Origin: Ectopseudomonas composti
GTDB lineage: Bacteria > Pseudomonadota > Gammaproteobacteria > Pseudomonadales > Pseudomonadaceae
Reading direction: 5' to 3'
Assembly: GCF_001567565.1 (NCBI RefSeq)
Contig: NZ_LSSW01000013.1
Coordinates: forward strand, 1-64,000
Length of the DNA stretch: 64,000 nucleotides
The notes beneath the pieces are model-generated. The model saw only the letters and a list, made by a program, of their open reading frames with translations, was not told where the DNA came from and searched no databases. Position 1 is the stretch's first letter. Every line of letters begins with the position of its first letter. The position numbers were made by a program, and so were the translations under genes. Of this stretch, positions 42,158-51,104 are shown in pieces.

Positions 42158-45055
42158 TCACAGCTCCTGGCGTTGGCTTTCAGGGTCATAGAAGGGCAGC
42201 TTCACTACCGTGGCCTGCACCACCTCGCCGCCTTCGACGCGGATCGGGATTTGCTGGCCGGGCGTGGCCTGTTCGGGCGCGCAGTAGGCCAGGCCGATAA
42301 TCTGGTCGATGGTCTGCGAGTACTCGCAGGAGGTGACGTTGCCGCTGATGTCCGGCCCCTTGAGCACCAGATGGCCTTCCAGCGGCTGGCTGCTGCCCTT
42401 GGCCAGGGTGAAGCCGACCAGCTTGCGAATCGGCGCCTGCGCCTCGAGGATTTCCACCGAGCGTTTGCCGACGAAGAACGGCTTGCTGCGGGCGATGGCC
42501 CAGCCCATGTCGATCTCGGCCGGGCTGGTCATGCCGTCGGTGTCCTGGCTGATGATCACGTGACCCTTTTCCAGGCGCAGCAGACGCTGGGTCTCGACGC
42601 CGAAGGGGCGAATGTCGAACTCCCGGCCGGCTTCCATCAGCGCATCCCACAGGGCTTCGCCGTAACGCGCCGGAACGTGGATCTCGTAGCCCAGTTCACC
42701 GACGAAACCGACCCGCAGCAGGCGGGCGGGAATGCAGGCAACCGTGCCCAGGCGCACCGCCAGGTAGGGGAAGCCTTCGGCGGACAGATCGACGTCGCTG
42801 CACAGTTTTGCCAGCACCTTGCGCGCATCCGGCCCGGCCAGGTTGACCGCAGCCAGTGCGGCGGTGACGTTGGTGATGTCGACGTTCAGGCGCCACTGCG
42901 CGTTCCACTTGAGCATCTGCTGGTAGACGCGGTCGACGCCGCTGGTAGTGGCGCTGACGTAGAAGTGCTCGTCGGCAAAGCGCGCGCAGACGCCATCGTC
43001 GATCACCACGCCGTGCTCGTTGGTCATCAGCGCATAGCGCGAGCGGCCCACCGGCTGCTTGGCGAAGGCGAAGGTGTAGAGGCGGTTGAGCAGCTCGGCG
43101 GCGTCCGGGCCGCGCACGTCGAGGCCGCCCAGGGTAGAGACGTCGATCAGGCCAACCTTCTCACGCACCTGGCGCGCCTCGGCCTGCATGCAGGCTTCGC
43201 GCTCTTCCGGCTTGCCGTAGTAGGCCGGGCGCTGCCAGATGCCGGCGGGCATCATCTTCGCCCCCAGCTCCAGATGGCGCGCGTGCATGGCGGTCTGCCG
43301 ATACGGGTCGAAACCACGGCCGGCGACCTGCGCCAGGGTTTCCGGGCAGAACGGTGGGCGCGCGGTGGTCACCCCGGTTTCGCTGACGCTGCGCCCGGTG
43401 GCCTGGGCCACCAGGCGTGCGGTGGGCAGCGCCGAGTGGCGGCCCTGCGAGGGGCCCATGCCGACGGTGGAGAAACGTTTGACCAGCTGCACGTCGCGGT
43501 AGCCGATGCGGGTGGCATTGACGATATCGCGCACCTGCAGGTCTTCGTCGAAGTCGACGAAATCCTTGCCTTTGGGATGCGGGAAGATCGGCCAGGGGAA
43601 GTTGACTCGCGGCTCGTTTGGCAGCTCGCGCGGGCTCGAACCCGCCTCCAGGCCGAGGGCGGCGAGTGCACGCAGGGCGCCGTTGACGGCATCGATGAGC
43701 AGCGCGTCGAGGGCGTTGCGGCCGTTGACCGAGCCGACCACCTGCAACCCACTTGGCAGGCCGGACAGGCTGAAGCAGGCGCTGGCGTCGTCGTAGGCCA
43801 GCTTGCCGCCGGCCTGGCACAGCAACTGGTACACCGGCATGTAACCGGCGGACATGCACAGCAGGTCGCAGTCGATGCGCAGGCCGCTCGCGGCCACCTC
43901 GCCCTGGGCAGCGATGCGGCGCACGTCCACGGCGTTCAGGTGTTTGTCGCCCTGCGCCTCGTACACCGTGCTGCCGACATGGCAGGCGACGCCACGGGCT
44001 TGCAGGGCCGTGGCCAGATTGGCGTCTTCGGCGCGTTCGCGCATGTCCACCAGGGCGGCGACCTCGACACCGGCATCGAGCAGGTCGAGGGCGGCCAGGT
44101 AGCCGTCGTCGTTGCCGGTCAGCAGCACGGCGCGCTGGCCCGGCTTGACCGCGTAGAGCTTGATCAGGCGCTGTGCGGCGCTGGTCAGCAATACGCCGGG
44201 CAGGTCGTTGTTGCGAAACACCACCGGCTGGTCGAAGGCGCCAGCGGCATTGATGCACTGACGGGCGCGCACCTTGTACATGCGATTGCCCTGGATCACC
44301 GGCAGGTAGTGGTCGGTGAACCAGGCGTTGCAGGTGGCTTTCTTGAGGATGCGGATATTGGCGTGGCCTTCGACGGCGGCCAACAGCTCGGCGCGCAGCT
44401 CGGCGGCACGTTTGCCTTCGACATCGAAGCGCGCCCAGGCCAGCGCGCCGCCCAGATAATTCTGCTGTTCGATCAGCAGCACCTTGGCCCCGGCGTTGGC
44501 TGCGGTCAGCGCCGCGCACAGGCCGGCTGGGCCGGCGCCGATCACCGCCAGGTCGGTGAACAGGAAGGCCTTGTCGTGGTACTGCGGCTGCAGTTCGAGG
44601 TTGAGTACGCCGAGGCCGGCTTTCTTGCGGATCAAGGGTTCCCAGGCCTTCCACATGCCCTTGGGCTTGTAGAACGAGCGGTAGTAGAAGCCCACCGGCA
44701 TGAACCTGGAGAAGTGCCCGAGCAGGGCGTCGCGATCCTTGTCCAGGCTGCCGCTGTAGTTCTGCGCGCTGACTTGCAGGCCGCCAGCCAGCGGCTGCAT
44801 ATCGGCCAGCACGTTCGGCTCGTCCGGCAGTTGCACCAGGGTGTTGGCGTCCTGCCCGGCCATCGACAGCGGGCCGCGCGGGCGGTGGTATTTGAACGAG
44901 CGCGACAGCAGCCAGCGCTGGTTGGCCAGCAGGGCACTGGCGATGCTGTCGCCGGCCAGGCCCTGGTAGGTGCTGCCCTCGAAGTCGAAGCTGACCGGGC
45001 GGTTGCGGTCGATCAGCAGGCCCAGCGGGGCCGGCAGGCGGACATCGGCGCTCAT
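42158..45055 (-). CDS. mgdC: Alpha subunit, N-methylglutamate dehydrogenase / sarcosine oxidase family
   Basis: The protein has 965 residues. The N-terminal ferredoxin-like fold (about 15-95) is followed by an NAD/FAD region with LAVIGAGPAGLCAALTAANAGAK (about 155-180) and CINAAGAFDQPVV. A C-terminal folate-binding GcvT-type domain (about 590-960) contains RLLRLEKGHVIISQDTDGM. It transfers the methyl-derived C1 unit to THF. SoxA and MgdC share this layout, and SoxA is usually slightly longer. ATG 45055 overlaps the delta subunit by four bases. The N-methylglutamate role is inferred from context. Confidence 0.75.
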   Translation of the reverse strand: MSADVRLPAPLGLLIDRNRPVSFDFEGSTYQGLAGDSIASALLANQRWLLSRSFKYHRPRGPLSMAGQDANTLVQLPDEPNVLADMQPLAGGLQVSAQNYSGSLDKDRDALLGHFSRFMPVGFYYRSFYKPKGMWKAWEPLIRKKAGLGVLNLELQPQYHDKAFLFTDLAVIGAGPAGLCAALTAANAGAKVLLIEQQNYLGGALAWARFDVEGKRAAELRAELLAAVEGHANIRILKKATCNAWFTDHYLPVIQGNRMYKVRARQCINAAGAFDQPVVFRNNDLPGVLLTSAAQRLIKLYAVKPGQRAVLLTGNDDGYLAALDLLDAGVEVAALVDMRERAEDANLATALQARGVACHVGSTVYEAQGDKHLNAVDVRRIAAQGEVAASGLRIDCDLLCMSAGYMPVYQLLCQAGGKLAYDDASACFSLSGLPSGLQVVGSVNGRNALDALLIDAVNGALRALAALGLEAGSSPRELPNEPRVNFPWPIFPHPKGKDFVDFDEDLQVRDIVNATRIGYRDVQLVKRFSTVGMGPSQGRHSALPTARLVAQATGRSVSETGVTTARPPFCPETLAQVAGRGFDPYRQTAMHARHLELGAKMMPAGIWQRPAYYGKPEEREACMQAEARQVREKVGLIDVSTLGGLDVRGPDAAELLNRLYTFAFAKQPVGRSRYALMTNEHGVVIDDGVCARFADEHFYVSATTSGVDRVYQQMLKWNAQWRLNVDITNVTAALAAVNLAGPDARKVLAKLCSDVDLSAEGFPYLAVRLGTVACIPARLLRVGFVGELGYEIHVPARYGEALWDALMEAGREFDIRPFGVETQRLLRLEKGHVIISQDTDGMTSPAEIDMGWAIARSKPFFVGKRSVEILEAQAPIRKLVGFTLAKGSSQPLEGHLVLKGPDISGNVTSCEYSQTIDQIIGLAYCAPEQATPGQQIPIRVEGGEVVQATVVKLPFYDPESQRQEL

Positions 45056-45354
45056 GCGTTCACCTCCTGGGCGGGCGCGGCGAAATCGACGCGGTGGTCG
45101 AACAGCTCCTTGGGGTCGAAGGTGCGCAGGATCTCGTCGCTGACGGTGTGGCGCTCGGCCAGGAACCAGTAGCTGGAGGCGTTGTGCATCCACCATTCGG
45201 TGACCACGCCGGCGATGTTCTCGCTGTTGAACACGTAGTCGGCCCATTCGGCGTCCGAGCAGGTGCTCGGGTCGGGCATGCGCTTGAGTTCGCCGCCGTA
45301 GGTGAATTCGTTGATGTTGCGAGGCCCGTTGAGCGGGCAGGGCATGATCTTCAT
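45052..45354 (-). CDS. mgdB: Delta subunit, N-methylglutamate dehydrogenase / sarcosine oxidase family
   Basis: The protein has 100 residues. The family pattern is visible in CPLNGPRNINEFTYGGE (about 6-22) and EWWMHNASSYWFLAERHT (about 66-83). Canonical sarcosine oxidase delta binds zinc with a CPxC pair and a later His/Cys pair. Here the second Cys is Asn and the later Cys is Ser, so the zinc site seems lost. It starts 4 bases inside the alpha gene. The divergence from SoxD supports a separate enzyme type. Confidence 0.75.
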   Translation of the reverse strand: MKIMPCPLNGPRNINEFTYGGELKRMPDPSTCSDAEWADYVFNSENIAGVVTEWWMHNASSYWFLAERHTVSDEILRTFDPKELFDHRVDFAAPAQEVNA

Positions 45355-45419
45355 GGTGATCCCCAGTCATTCAGCTTGCGTAGCGGGTGGCGTCGGAACG
45401 CCACCCGAGCTTCTATCTG

Positions 45420-45514
45420 CCCCCTCTCCCATCTATGGGAGAGGGCTGGGGAGAGGGTGCTTTTGATCAATGCAGCCCTCTCCCCCAACCCCTCTCCCGC
45501 AAGCGGGAGAGGGG
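45420..45514. repeat. Paired REP-like hairpins between the beta and delta genes
   Basis: Two hairpins, CCCTCTCCC-ATCTAT-GGGAGAGGG (45420-45445) and CCCCTCTCCC-GCAA-GGGAGAGGGG (about 45490-45514), flank a further inverted CTGGGGAGAGGG / CCCTCTCCCCCA pair. They break an otherwise tight operon over 167 bases and may lower or stabilise downstream mRNA. Confidence 0.8.
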
Positions 45515-45521
45515 AGTTCGT

Positions 45522-46760
45522 TCAGTGGCTCGCCGCCGTGGCGCCCATCTCGTTGACCTGGCGGAAGGTGGAGAAGCGCTCGAGGGCGAAGGGTTGGATC
45601 AGCGCCGGGGGCCTGCCGGTGGCCACCAGCTCGGCCATGGTCTTGCCGCAGATCGGCGTGGCTTTGAAGCCCCAGGTGCCCCAGCCGGCGTCGAGGTAGT
45701 AGTTGTCCAGTGGCGAGAGGCCCATGATCGGGCTGTAGTCCGGGGTCATGTCGGTGCTGCCGGCCCACTGGCGCATCAGCTTGGCGCCGGCCATGAAGGG
45801 GAACATCTCGATGGCTGCTGCCAGCAGGCTTTCCTTCAGATCCAGGGTCGAGCGCGTGTTGTACAGCGGGTAGGGGTCGGAGCCGCCGCCGAAGACGATC
45901 TCGCCACGGCTGGTCTGCTGCACGTAGCAGTGCAGCGCACTGGAGCTCACCAGCGGATCGAGGAAGGGCTTGAACGGCTGGGTGACCATGGCCTGCAGCG
46001 GGTAGGTGTGGATCGGTGCCTTGATCCCCAGCTTGTTCATCAGCAGCGAGCTGGCGCCGGCCACCGCCTGCACCACGCAGCCACAGCGAACGTCGCCACG
46101 GTTGGTCTTCACTGCCGTGACCTTACCGTGCTCGACGACGAAATCCTGCACTTCGGTGAGCTGGTGGATTTCCACGCCGCGCTTGGCCGCCTGCTTGGCG
46201 TAGCCCCAGGCCACGGCGTCGTGGCGGGCGGTGGCGCCGTCGATATGCCAAAGCCCGGCGAGTACCGGCAGATGGCCGGGGTCGAGGTTCAGGCAAGGCA
46301 CCAGTTCACGGATCTGCTGGCGGTCGAGCATCTCGGTGCGGCCACCGAAGTGCTTGTTGACCTCGGCGCGCTGGCGGAAGGCGCGCACGGTGGCGTCGGT
46401 GTGCGCCAGGGTGAGCTGACCACGCTCGGAATACATGATGTTGAAGTCGAACTCGTTAGACAGCTCCTTGAACATCCGCACCGACTCGGCATAGAAGCGC
46501 ACGCCTTCGCTGGTGAGGTAGTTGGAACGGATCACCGCCGTGTTGCGCGCGGTGTTGCCACCGCCGAGGTAGGACTTCTCCAGCACCGCGACGTTGGTCA
46601 CGCCGTGGTACTTGGCCAGGTAATAGGCGGTGGCCAGGCCATGGCCGCCGCCGCCAATGATGACCACGTCGTAGGCCGGCTTGAGATCCTTCGGCGCAGG
46701 CAGGTCGACCTCCACGGGGTACTCCGAGGACAGGCCGTACTTGAGCAGGGCAAGGGGCAT
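45522..46760 (-). CDS. mgdA: Beta subunit, N-methylglutamate dehydrogenase / sarcosine oxidase family
   Basis: The protein has 412 residues and is a FAD-dependent DAO-fold protein with VVIIGGGGHGLATAYYLAKYHG (about 30-52). The His that carries covalent FMN in the family is present in GATARHDAVAWGY near 172. It holds the amine-oxidising site. ATG 46760 is chosen since it starts a normal N-terminus 5 bases after the folD stop. The substrate may be N-methylglutamate or sarcosine, with the former preferred because of the glnT-glxBCD genes. Confidence 0.75.
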   Translation of the reverse strand: MPLALLKYGLSSEYPVEVDLPAPKDLKPAYDVVIIGGGGHGLATAYYLAKYHGVTNVAVLEKSYLGGGNTARNTAVIRSNYLTSEGVRFYAESVRMFKELSNEFDFNIMYSERGQLTLAHTDATVRAFRQRAEVNKHFGGRTEMLDRQQIRELVPCLNLDPGHLPVLAGLWHIDGATARHDAVAWGYAKQAAKRGVEIHQLTEVQDFVVEHGKVTAVKTNRGDVRCGCVVQAVAGASSLLMNKLGIKAPIHTYPLQAMVTQPFKPFLDPLVSSSALHCYVQQTSRGEIVFGGGSDPYPLYNTRSTLDLKESLLAAAIEMFPFMAGAKLMRQWAGSTDMTPDYSPIMGLSPLDNYYLDAGWGTWGFKATPICGKTMAELVATGRPPALIQPFALERFSTFRQVNEMGATAASH

Positions 46761-46765
46761 TGCGA

Positions 46766-47641
46766 TTACTCCTGGGCCGTCAGGCCGTGTTGCTGGCGGG
46801 CGGCGAGCAAGGTGTTGTGCATCAGCATGGCGATGGTCATCGGGCCGACGCCACCGGGCACCGGGGTGATGGCCGAGGCCACCTGGCGTACGGCATCGAA
46901 GTCGACATCGCCGACCAGGCGCGAGCGGCCGTTGTCCTCGATGCGGTTGATGCCAACGTCGATCACCACCGCGCCGGGCTTGATCCAGTCGGCGCCGATC
47001 ATCCGTGGGCGGCCGACGGCGGCGACCACGATGTCGGCCTGGCCGCACAGTTTCTCCGGCTTGACGCTGCGCGAATGCAGCACGCTGACGCTGCAGTTGG
47101 CGGCCAGCAGCAGCGCCGCCATCGGCTTGCCGACGATGTTCGACCGGCCGACCACCACGGCATGCTTGCCAGACAGGTCGCCGAGGGTGTCGCGCAGCAG
47201 GCGCATGCAGCCGGCCGGTGTGCAGGGTGTGAGCACCGGGCGGCCCTGACTGAGGCCGCCGACGTTCTCACTGTGAAAACCGTCGACGTCCTTGGCCGGG
47301 TCGATGGCCTGCAGCACGCGGGTCTCGTCGATATGCGCCGGCAGCGGCAACTGCACCAGAATGCCGTTGACCGAGACGTCGGCATTGAGCCCGGCCACCA
47401 CTTCCAGCACCGCCGCGGCGCTGGCGTCGGCACCCAGGCGATATTCCAGCGAGTGGATGCCTACTTCGCTCGCCCGCAGCACCTTGTTGCGCACGTAGAC
47501 CTGGCTGGCCGGGTCATCGCCGACCAGCACCACGGCCAGCGCCGGCTCGATCCCCTGGGCCTTGAGCGTGGTGACTTCAGCGGCGACCTCGGCGAGCACG
47601 CGTGCGGCGGTGGCCTTGCCGTCGATCAGTTGTGCGCTCAT
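46766..47641 (-). CDS. folD: Methylene-THF dehydrogenase/cyclohydrolase FolD
   Basis: The protein has 291 residues. The signatures [16 protein letters not shown] (about 38-53), [10 protein letters not shown], the catalytic-region [18 protein letters not shown] and [16 protein letters not shown] are all present. It converts methylene-THF to 10-formyl-THF in two steps. It overlaps purU (47638-48501) by four bases and is followed 5 bases later by the beta subunit, so the operon removes the C1 unit released by amine demethylation. It is probably a second folD beyond the housekeeping copy. Confidence 0.93.
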   Translation of the reverse strand: MSAQLIDGKATAARVLAEVAAEVTTLKAQGIEPALAVVLVGDDPASQVYVRNKVLRASEVGIHSLEYRLGADASAAAVLEVVAGLNADVSVNGILVQLPLPAHIDETRVLQAIDPAKDVDGFHSENVGGLSQGRPVLTPCTPAGCMRLLRDTLGDLSGKHAVVVGRSNIVGKPMAALLLAANCSVSVLHSRSVKPEKLCGQADIVVAAVGRPRMIGADWIKPGAVVIDVGINRIEDNGRSRLVGDVDFDAVRQVASAITPVPGGVGPMTIAMLMHNTLLAARQQHGLTAQE

Positions 47642-48501
47642 CGGAAGATCACCGTCTTGTCGTGGTTGAGGAACACGCGGTGTTCGAGGTGGTACTTGAC
47701 CGCCTTGGACAGGGCCACGGTCTCGGTGTCACGGCCCACCGCCACCAGGGCATCGGGGGTGTAGTTGTGGTCCACGCGCTGCACTTCCTGCTCGATGATC
47801 GGGCCTTCGTCGAGGTCGGAGGTGACGTAGTGGGCAGTGGCACCGATCAGCTTGACGCCACGGTCGAAGGCCTGGTGATAGGGCTTGGCGCCCTTGAAAC
47901 CGGGCAGGAAGGAGTGGTGGATATTGATGGCGCGCCCCGATAGCTGCTTGCACAGATCGTCGGAGAGGATCTGCATGTAGCGCGCCAGCACCACCAGCTC
48001 GGTGCGCGTTTCGTCGACGATCTTCAGCAGCTCGGCTTCCTGCTGGGTCTTGGTCTCCCTGGTCACCGGCAGGTAGATGAAGCGGATGCCTTCGCGCTCG
48101 GCCATTGGCCGCAGGTCGAGGTGGTTGGAGACGATGGCGGTGATCGTCATCTGCAGCTCGCCCTTCTGGTGGCGATAGAGCAGGTCGGCCAGGCAATGGT
48201 CGTACTTGCTGACCATCAGCAGCACGCGCGTCGGCTCGGTGGTGTCGTGCAGCTCCCAGCTCATCTCGAAGCGCTCGGCGACCTCGACGAAGCCGTCCTC
48301 GATCTGCTGGATATCACCGGCTAAACCTTCGTTGAAGCGAAATACCGCGCGCATGAAGAAGGCGCCGCTGATCTCGTCGTCGAACTGCGCCATTTCGCTG
48401 ATGTAGCAACCATGGTCGGCGAGGAAGGACGTTACGGCGGCGACGATGCCGGATGTGGCCGGGCAACTGATCTTGATCACGTATGGGTGCTTGGCGTGCA
48501 T
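47638..48501 (-). CDS. purU: Formyltetrahydrofolate deformylase (second copy)
   Basis: The protein has 287 residues. The ACT domain ([20 protein letters not shown], about 9-28) is followed by the hydrolase with [17 protein letters not shown] (about 230) and [16 protein letters not shown] (about 255). It releases formate from 10-formyl-THF. It is the first gene of the folD-mgd operon. It differs clearly from the copy at 19248-20099, so it is an ancient paralogue rather than a recent duplicate. Confidence 0.93.
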   Translation of the reverse strand: MHAKHPYVIKISCPATSGIVAAVTSFLADHGCYISEMAQFDDEISGAFFMRAVFRFNEGLAGDIQQIEDGFVEVAERFEMSWELHDTTEPTRVLLMVSKYDHCLADLLYRHQKGELQMTITAIVSNHLDLRPMAEREGIRFIYLPVTRETKTQQEAELLKIVDETRTELVVLARYMQILSDDLCKQLSGRAINIHHSFLPGFKGAKPYHQAFDRGVKLIGATAHYVTSDLDEGPIIEQEVQRVDHNYTPDALVAVGRDTETVALSKAVKYHLEHRVFLNHDKTVIFR

Positions 48502-48537
48502 GGCGAATCCTCTGCTGGGGGCGGCGGCAGGAAAATC

Positions 48538-48568
48538 TTCATGAATGAAATGGATGTTCGTTCATGAA
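48538..48568 (-). promoter_or_regulatory. Repeated TTCATGAA sites before the purU-folD-mgd operon
   Basis: Two perfect TTCATGAA palindromes at 48538-48545 and 48561-48568 are 23 bases apart, with TGAATAAAATT following the second. The 228-base gap is strongly AT-rich. A regulator-binding region is inferred and the binder is unknown. Confidence 0.4.
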
Positions 48569-48729
48569 TAAAATTAACTGTGGGTAATCTATTTTTCGTG
48601 CTGGTGATTTTTATAAGTGAATGAACAAAGCGTGTCCATGCCTGTGGGGAATTTTTTTATCCTTTCAAGAAATAAAAGACGAGTGGCGGCCACGCCCACG
48701 CATTGGCGCGCCGGGGCCACCGCTCAGGC

Positions 48730-50022
48730 CTAGAGCCTGTCGTAGGCGAAGGGGCGTGGATCGACCAGCGGCGTGCTGCCATCGATCAGGTCGGCGAGCA
48801 GATGACCGGCGCCTGGCGCGATACCGAAGCCATGGCCGGAGTAACCGGTGGAGAGAAACAGCCCTGGCAGTCGCTCGACCGGGCCGATCACGGGAATGGC
48901 GTCCGGGGTGACGTCCATCACCCCGGCCCAGCTTTGCTCCACGCGAATTTGCCGGAAGAAGGGAAAGGCGCCTGCCAGGGCTTCGCGTGCTTCGGCCAGG
49001 ATGGCCGGGCAAGGGCGCGGGTCGAGTACCCGGCAGCGCTCGAAGGGGCTTGCGCTGTCCATGGCCCAATGCCTGGGCTGGCGCAGTTCCTCGAGAAAAC
49101 GGCCATCCAGGCGCAGGCGTACTTCGCGAAACTGCTGGCTCAGCGCCGGAAGGAAATCGCCGAGGTAACGAAAGCTGTCCGGGGTGATCGGCGCCAGGTT
49201 GCCGTTGCGCTGGGCAATGGTGTAGCCACCGTCGGCGCGTTTGCGAAAGGCGTAGCGGCTGGCGCCGACCGCCAGTTCCGGGCCACCCGCCATCGGTGCA
49301 GTACGCAGTACCGAGGCCACCACTTTCAGTTGCGGCAGACGCAGGCCGAGGTTGGCGCAGAACAGCGTCGACCAGGCGCCGCCAGCCAGCACCACGCTGC
49401 TGCAGCTCAGGCGCCCCTGTTCGCTGTACAGCCCGGCGACCTTGCCGGCCGTGATGTCCAACCCCCGCACCGCACAGCCCGTGACGATGCGCGCGCCCAG
49501 GCGTTGCGCCGCACGGGCGATCACTGCACTGGCGCGGTGCGGTTCGGCGCGGCCATCACTGGGCGTATGCAGTGCGCCGCTCCAGCCGGCAGCGGCGCCT
49601 TCGGGCATCACCCGGAGCAGATCGGCACCCTCCAGCAGGCGCGCCTGCACGCCATGGGTGCTGGCCGCCTGTAGCCAGTGCGCCTGTTGTTGCAGTTGGC
49701 GCGGCGTTTCACAGGCGTAGAGCACGCCACTGCGGCGAAACCCCAGGTCTTCGCCGAGCTGCGTTTGCCAGCGATCCCACAGCTGCAGGCTGGCCATGGC
49801 CAGGGGGATTTCGCTGAGGTCGCGGCCCATGCTGCGACACCAGCCCCAGTTGCGCGACGACTGCTCGGCGCCGATCAGGCCCTTCTCCAGTACGGTCACG
49901 GCGATACCGCGGCGGGCCAGCCAGTAGGCCGTGCTGACGCCGATGATGCCGCCACCGATGATGGCCACCTCGGTGCTCTCCGGCAGCTTGTCGCTGGTCA
50001 CCTGTTCGATCTGTGGGTACAT
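48730..50022 (-). CDS. FAD-dependent amine/amino-acid oxidoreductase (DAO family)
   Basis: The protein has 430 residues. The FAD Rossmann motif VAIIGGGIIGVSTAYWLARRG (in part, about 18-38) is followed by SSRNWGWCRSMGRD, and the C-terminus carries GLFLSTGYSGHGFGIAPGAGHLLADL, typical of DadA/glycine-oxidase relatives. It oxidises an amine or D-amino acid, and the substrate cannot be read. ATG 50022 is chosen (AGGAAAGG upstream). It is divergent from an IclR gene. Its place between the mgd operon and other genes may reflect a related amine use. Confidence 0.8.
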   Translation of the reverse strand: MYPQIEQVTSDKLPESTEVAIIGGGIIGVSTAYWLARRGIAVTVLEKGLIGAEQSSRNWGWCRSMGRDLSEIPLAMASLQLWDRWQTQLGEDLGFRRSGVLYACETPRQLQQQAHWLQAASTHGVQARLLEGADLLRVMPEGAAAGWSGALHTPSDGRAEPHRASAVIARAAQRLGARIVTGCAVRGLDITAGKVAGLYSEQGRLSCSSVVLAGGAWSTLFCANLGLRLPQLKVVASVLRTAPMAGGPELAVGASRYAFRKRADGGYTIAQRNGNLAPITPDSFRYLGDFLPALSQQFREVRLRLDGRFLEELRQPRHWAMDSASPFERCRVLDPRPCPAILAEAREALAGAFPFFRQIRVEQSWAGVMDVTPDAIPVIGPVERLPGLFLSTGYSGHGFGIAPGAGHLLADLIDGSTPLVDPRPFAYDRL

Positions 50023-50132
50023 GCACCTTTCCTCGGGCTGCGCTGTGATGTCGGCGAGCATGCGCCGGCCCTCAAGGCGTGCAATTTGCATTGCATCCGT
50101 CCGCTTTCTTTTATCAATATGTGAGAAATGCT

Positions 50133-50882
50133 ATGGGCGGCACCCAGACCCTGGAGCGAGCGTTCCTGCTGTTGCGCGTCATCGCCGCTGCCGGCCGGCA
50201 GGGCGCCAGCCTGGCCGAGTTGCGTGAGGCCGCCGACTGTTCGCAGGCCACCGCTTACCGCCTGCTGCAGTACCTGCGCCGGCAGGGCTTCGTGCGGGGG
50301 GCGCAGCAGCGCGGGCGCTACGTGCTCGGCTACGAACTGTTCGCCCTCGGCGCCCAGGCCGGCAATGCCAGCGCGCTGCGCGAACGGGCGCGGCCGGTGC
50401 TGCTGCGCCTGGCACAACGCTTTGGCGATACCTTCTTTTTATTGGTGGCAGACGGTCATCAGCTGCTGTGCCTGGACATGCTGGCCGGGCAACTGCCGGT
50501 GCAGAGCTACAGCGGCGCGGTGGGCGGGCGCATCCCCATGGGCGTCGGCCAGGCCTCGCAGGTGCTGCTGGCCTGGCTTGGCCGCGCCGAGCGCAACGAC
50601 ATCCTCGCCCACAACGCCGCCACACTGCGCCTGGACTATGGCCTGGACGTCGAGCGCATCGCCGCCAGCCTGCCCAGCGTCAAGCGCCTGGGTTACGCCA
50701 GTGGTCTGGTGGACAAGCGCCTGCCGGGCTACACCGGCCTGGCGGTGCCGATTCTCGATGGCGATGGTCAGCCGCTCGGTGCCCTCAGTTGCGCGCTGGC
50801 CCGACCGCGCATGACCGACGCCCGACGCCAGGCACTGGCGCAAGTGATGAAAGAGGAGGCGCAGTGGTTGCGCGACCCTTGA
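50133..50882 (+). CDS. IclR-family regulator
   Basis: The protein has 249 residues. A winged helix-turn-helix (LERAFLLLRVIAAAGRQGAS, then SLAELREAADCSQATAYRLLQYL, about 6-50) precedes the effector domain with GGRIPMGVGQASQVLLAWL. It is divergent from the FAD oxidoreductase with 110 bases between them, so it likely controls that gene. ATG 50133 is chosen over an upstream ATG. The effector is unknown. Confidence 0.85.
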   Translation: MGGTQTLERAFLLLRVIAAAGRQGASLAELREAADCSQATAYRLLQYLRRQGFVRGAQQRGRYVLGYELFALGAQAGNASALRERARPVLLRLAQRFGDTFFLLVADGHQLLCLDMLAGQLPVQSYSGAVGGRIPMGVGQASQVLLAWLGRAERNDILAHNAATLRLDYGLDVERIAASLPSVKRLGYASGLVDKRLPGYTGLAVPILDGDGQPLGALSCALARPRMTDARRQALAQVMKEEAQWLRDP

Positions 50883-51104
50883 GCGGAAGCCTGTAGGCTG
50901 CTGCGGCACTTCGCCTACGAGCAGCCACGACGCGATGATCTAGGCTTAATCGATGGGTATGACGCCGAAAGGACGGGCGCTATCAGGCTCGCGGCAAAGC
51001 CGTTGGCAAGCTGCAGAGACAGCAGCGCTGCATTTGGCTTGTTCCACTGCAAGGCCCTGGTTTATGTCACCGCACCGTTTGTATAGCCGTGGAGTTCGAT
51101 CATT

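Noticed and set aside
42140..45172. Very long plus-strand open frame opposite the alpha subunit
   Set aside because: It is the GC-skew shadow of mgdC. The minus-strand product has clear FAD and folate domains, while the plus-strand product resembles nothing.
41482..46760. Straight annotation as heterotetrameric sarcosine oxidase
   Set aside because: Possible by homology, but the nearby gmaS-mgsABC genes, folD plus purU, missing glyA and altered delta subunit make N-methylglutamate dehydrogenase the better reading. It is kept as the alternative.
48610..48640. Possible sigma-54 site before the purU-folD-mgd operon
   Set aside because: Only CGTG.CCA-like bases occur and the spacing does not fit.
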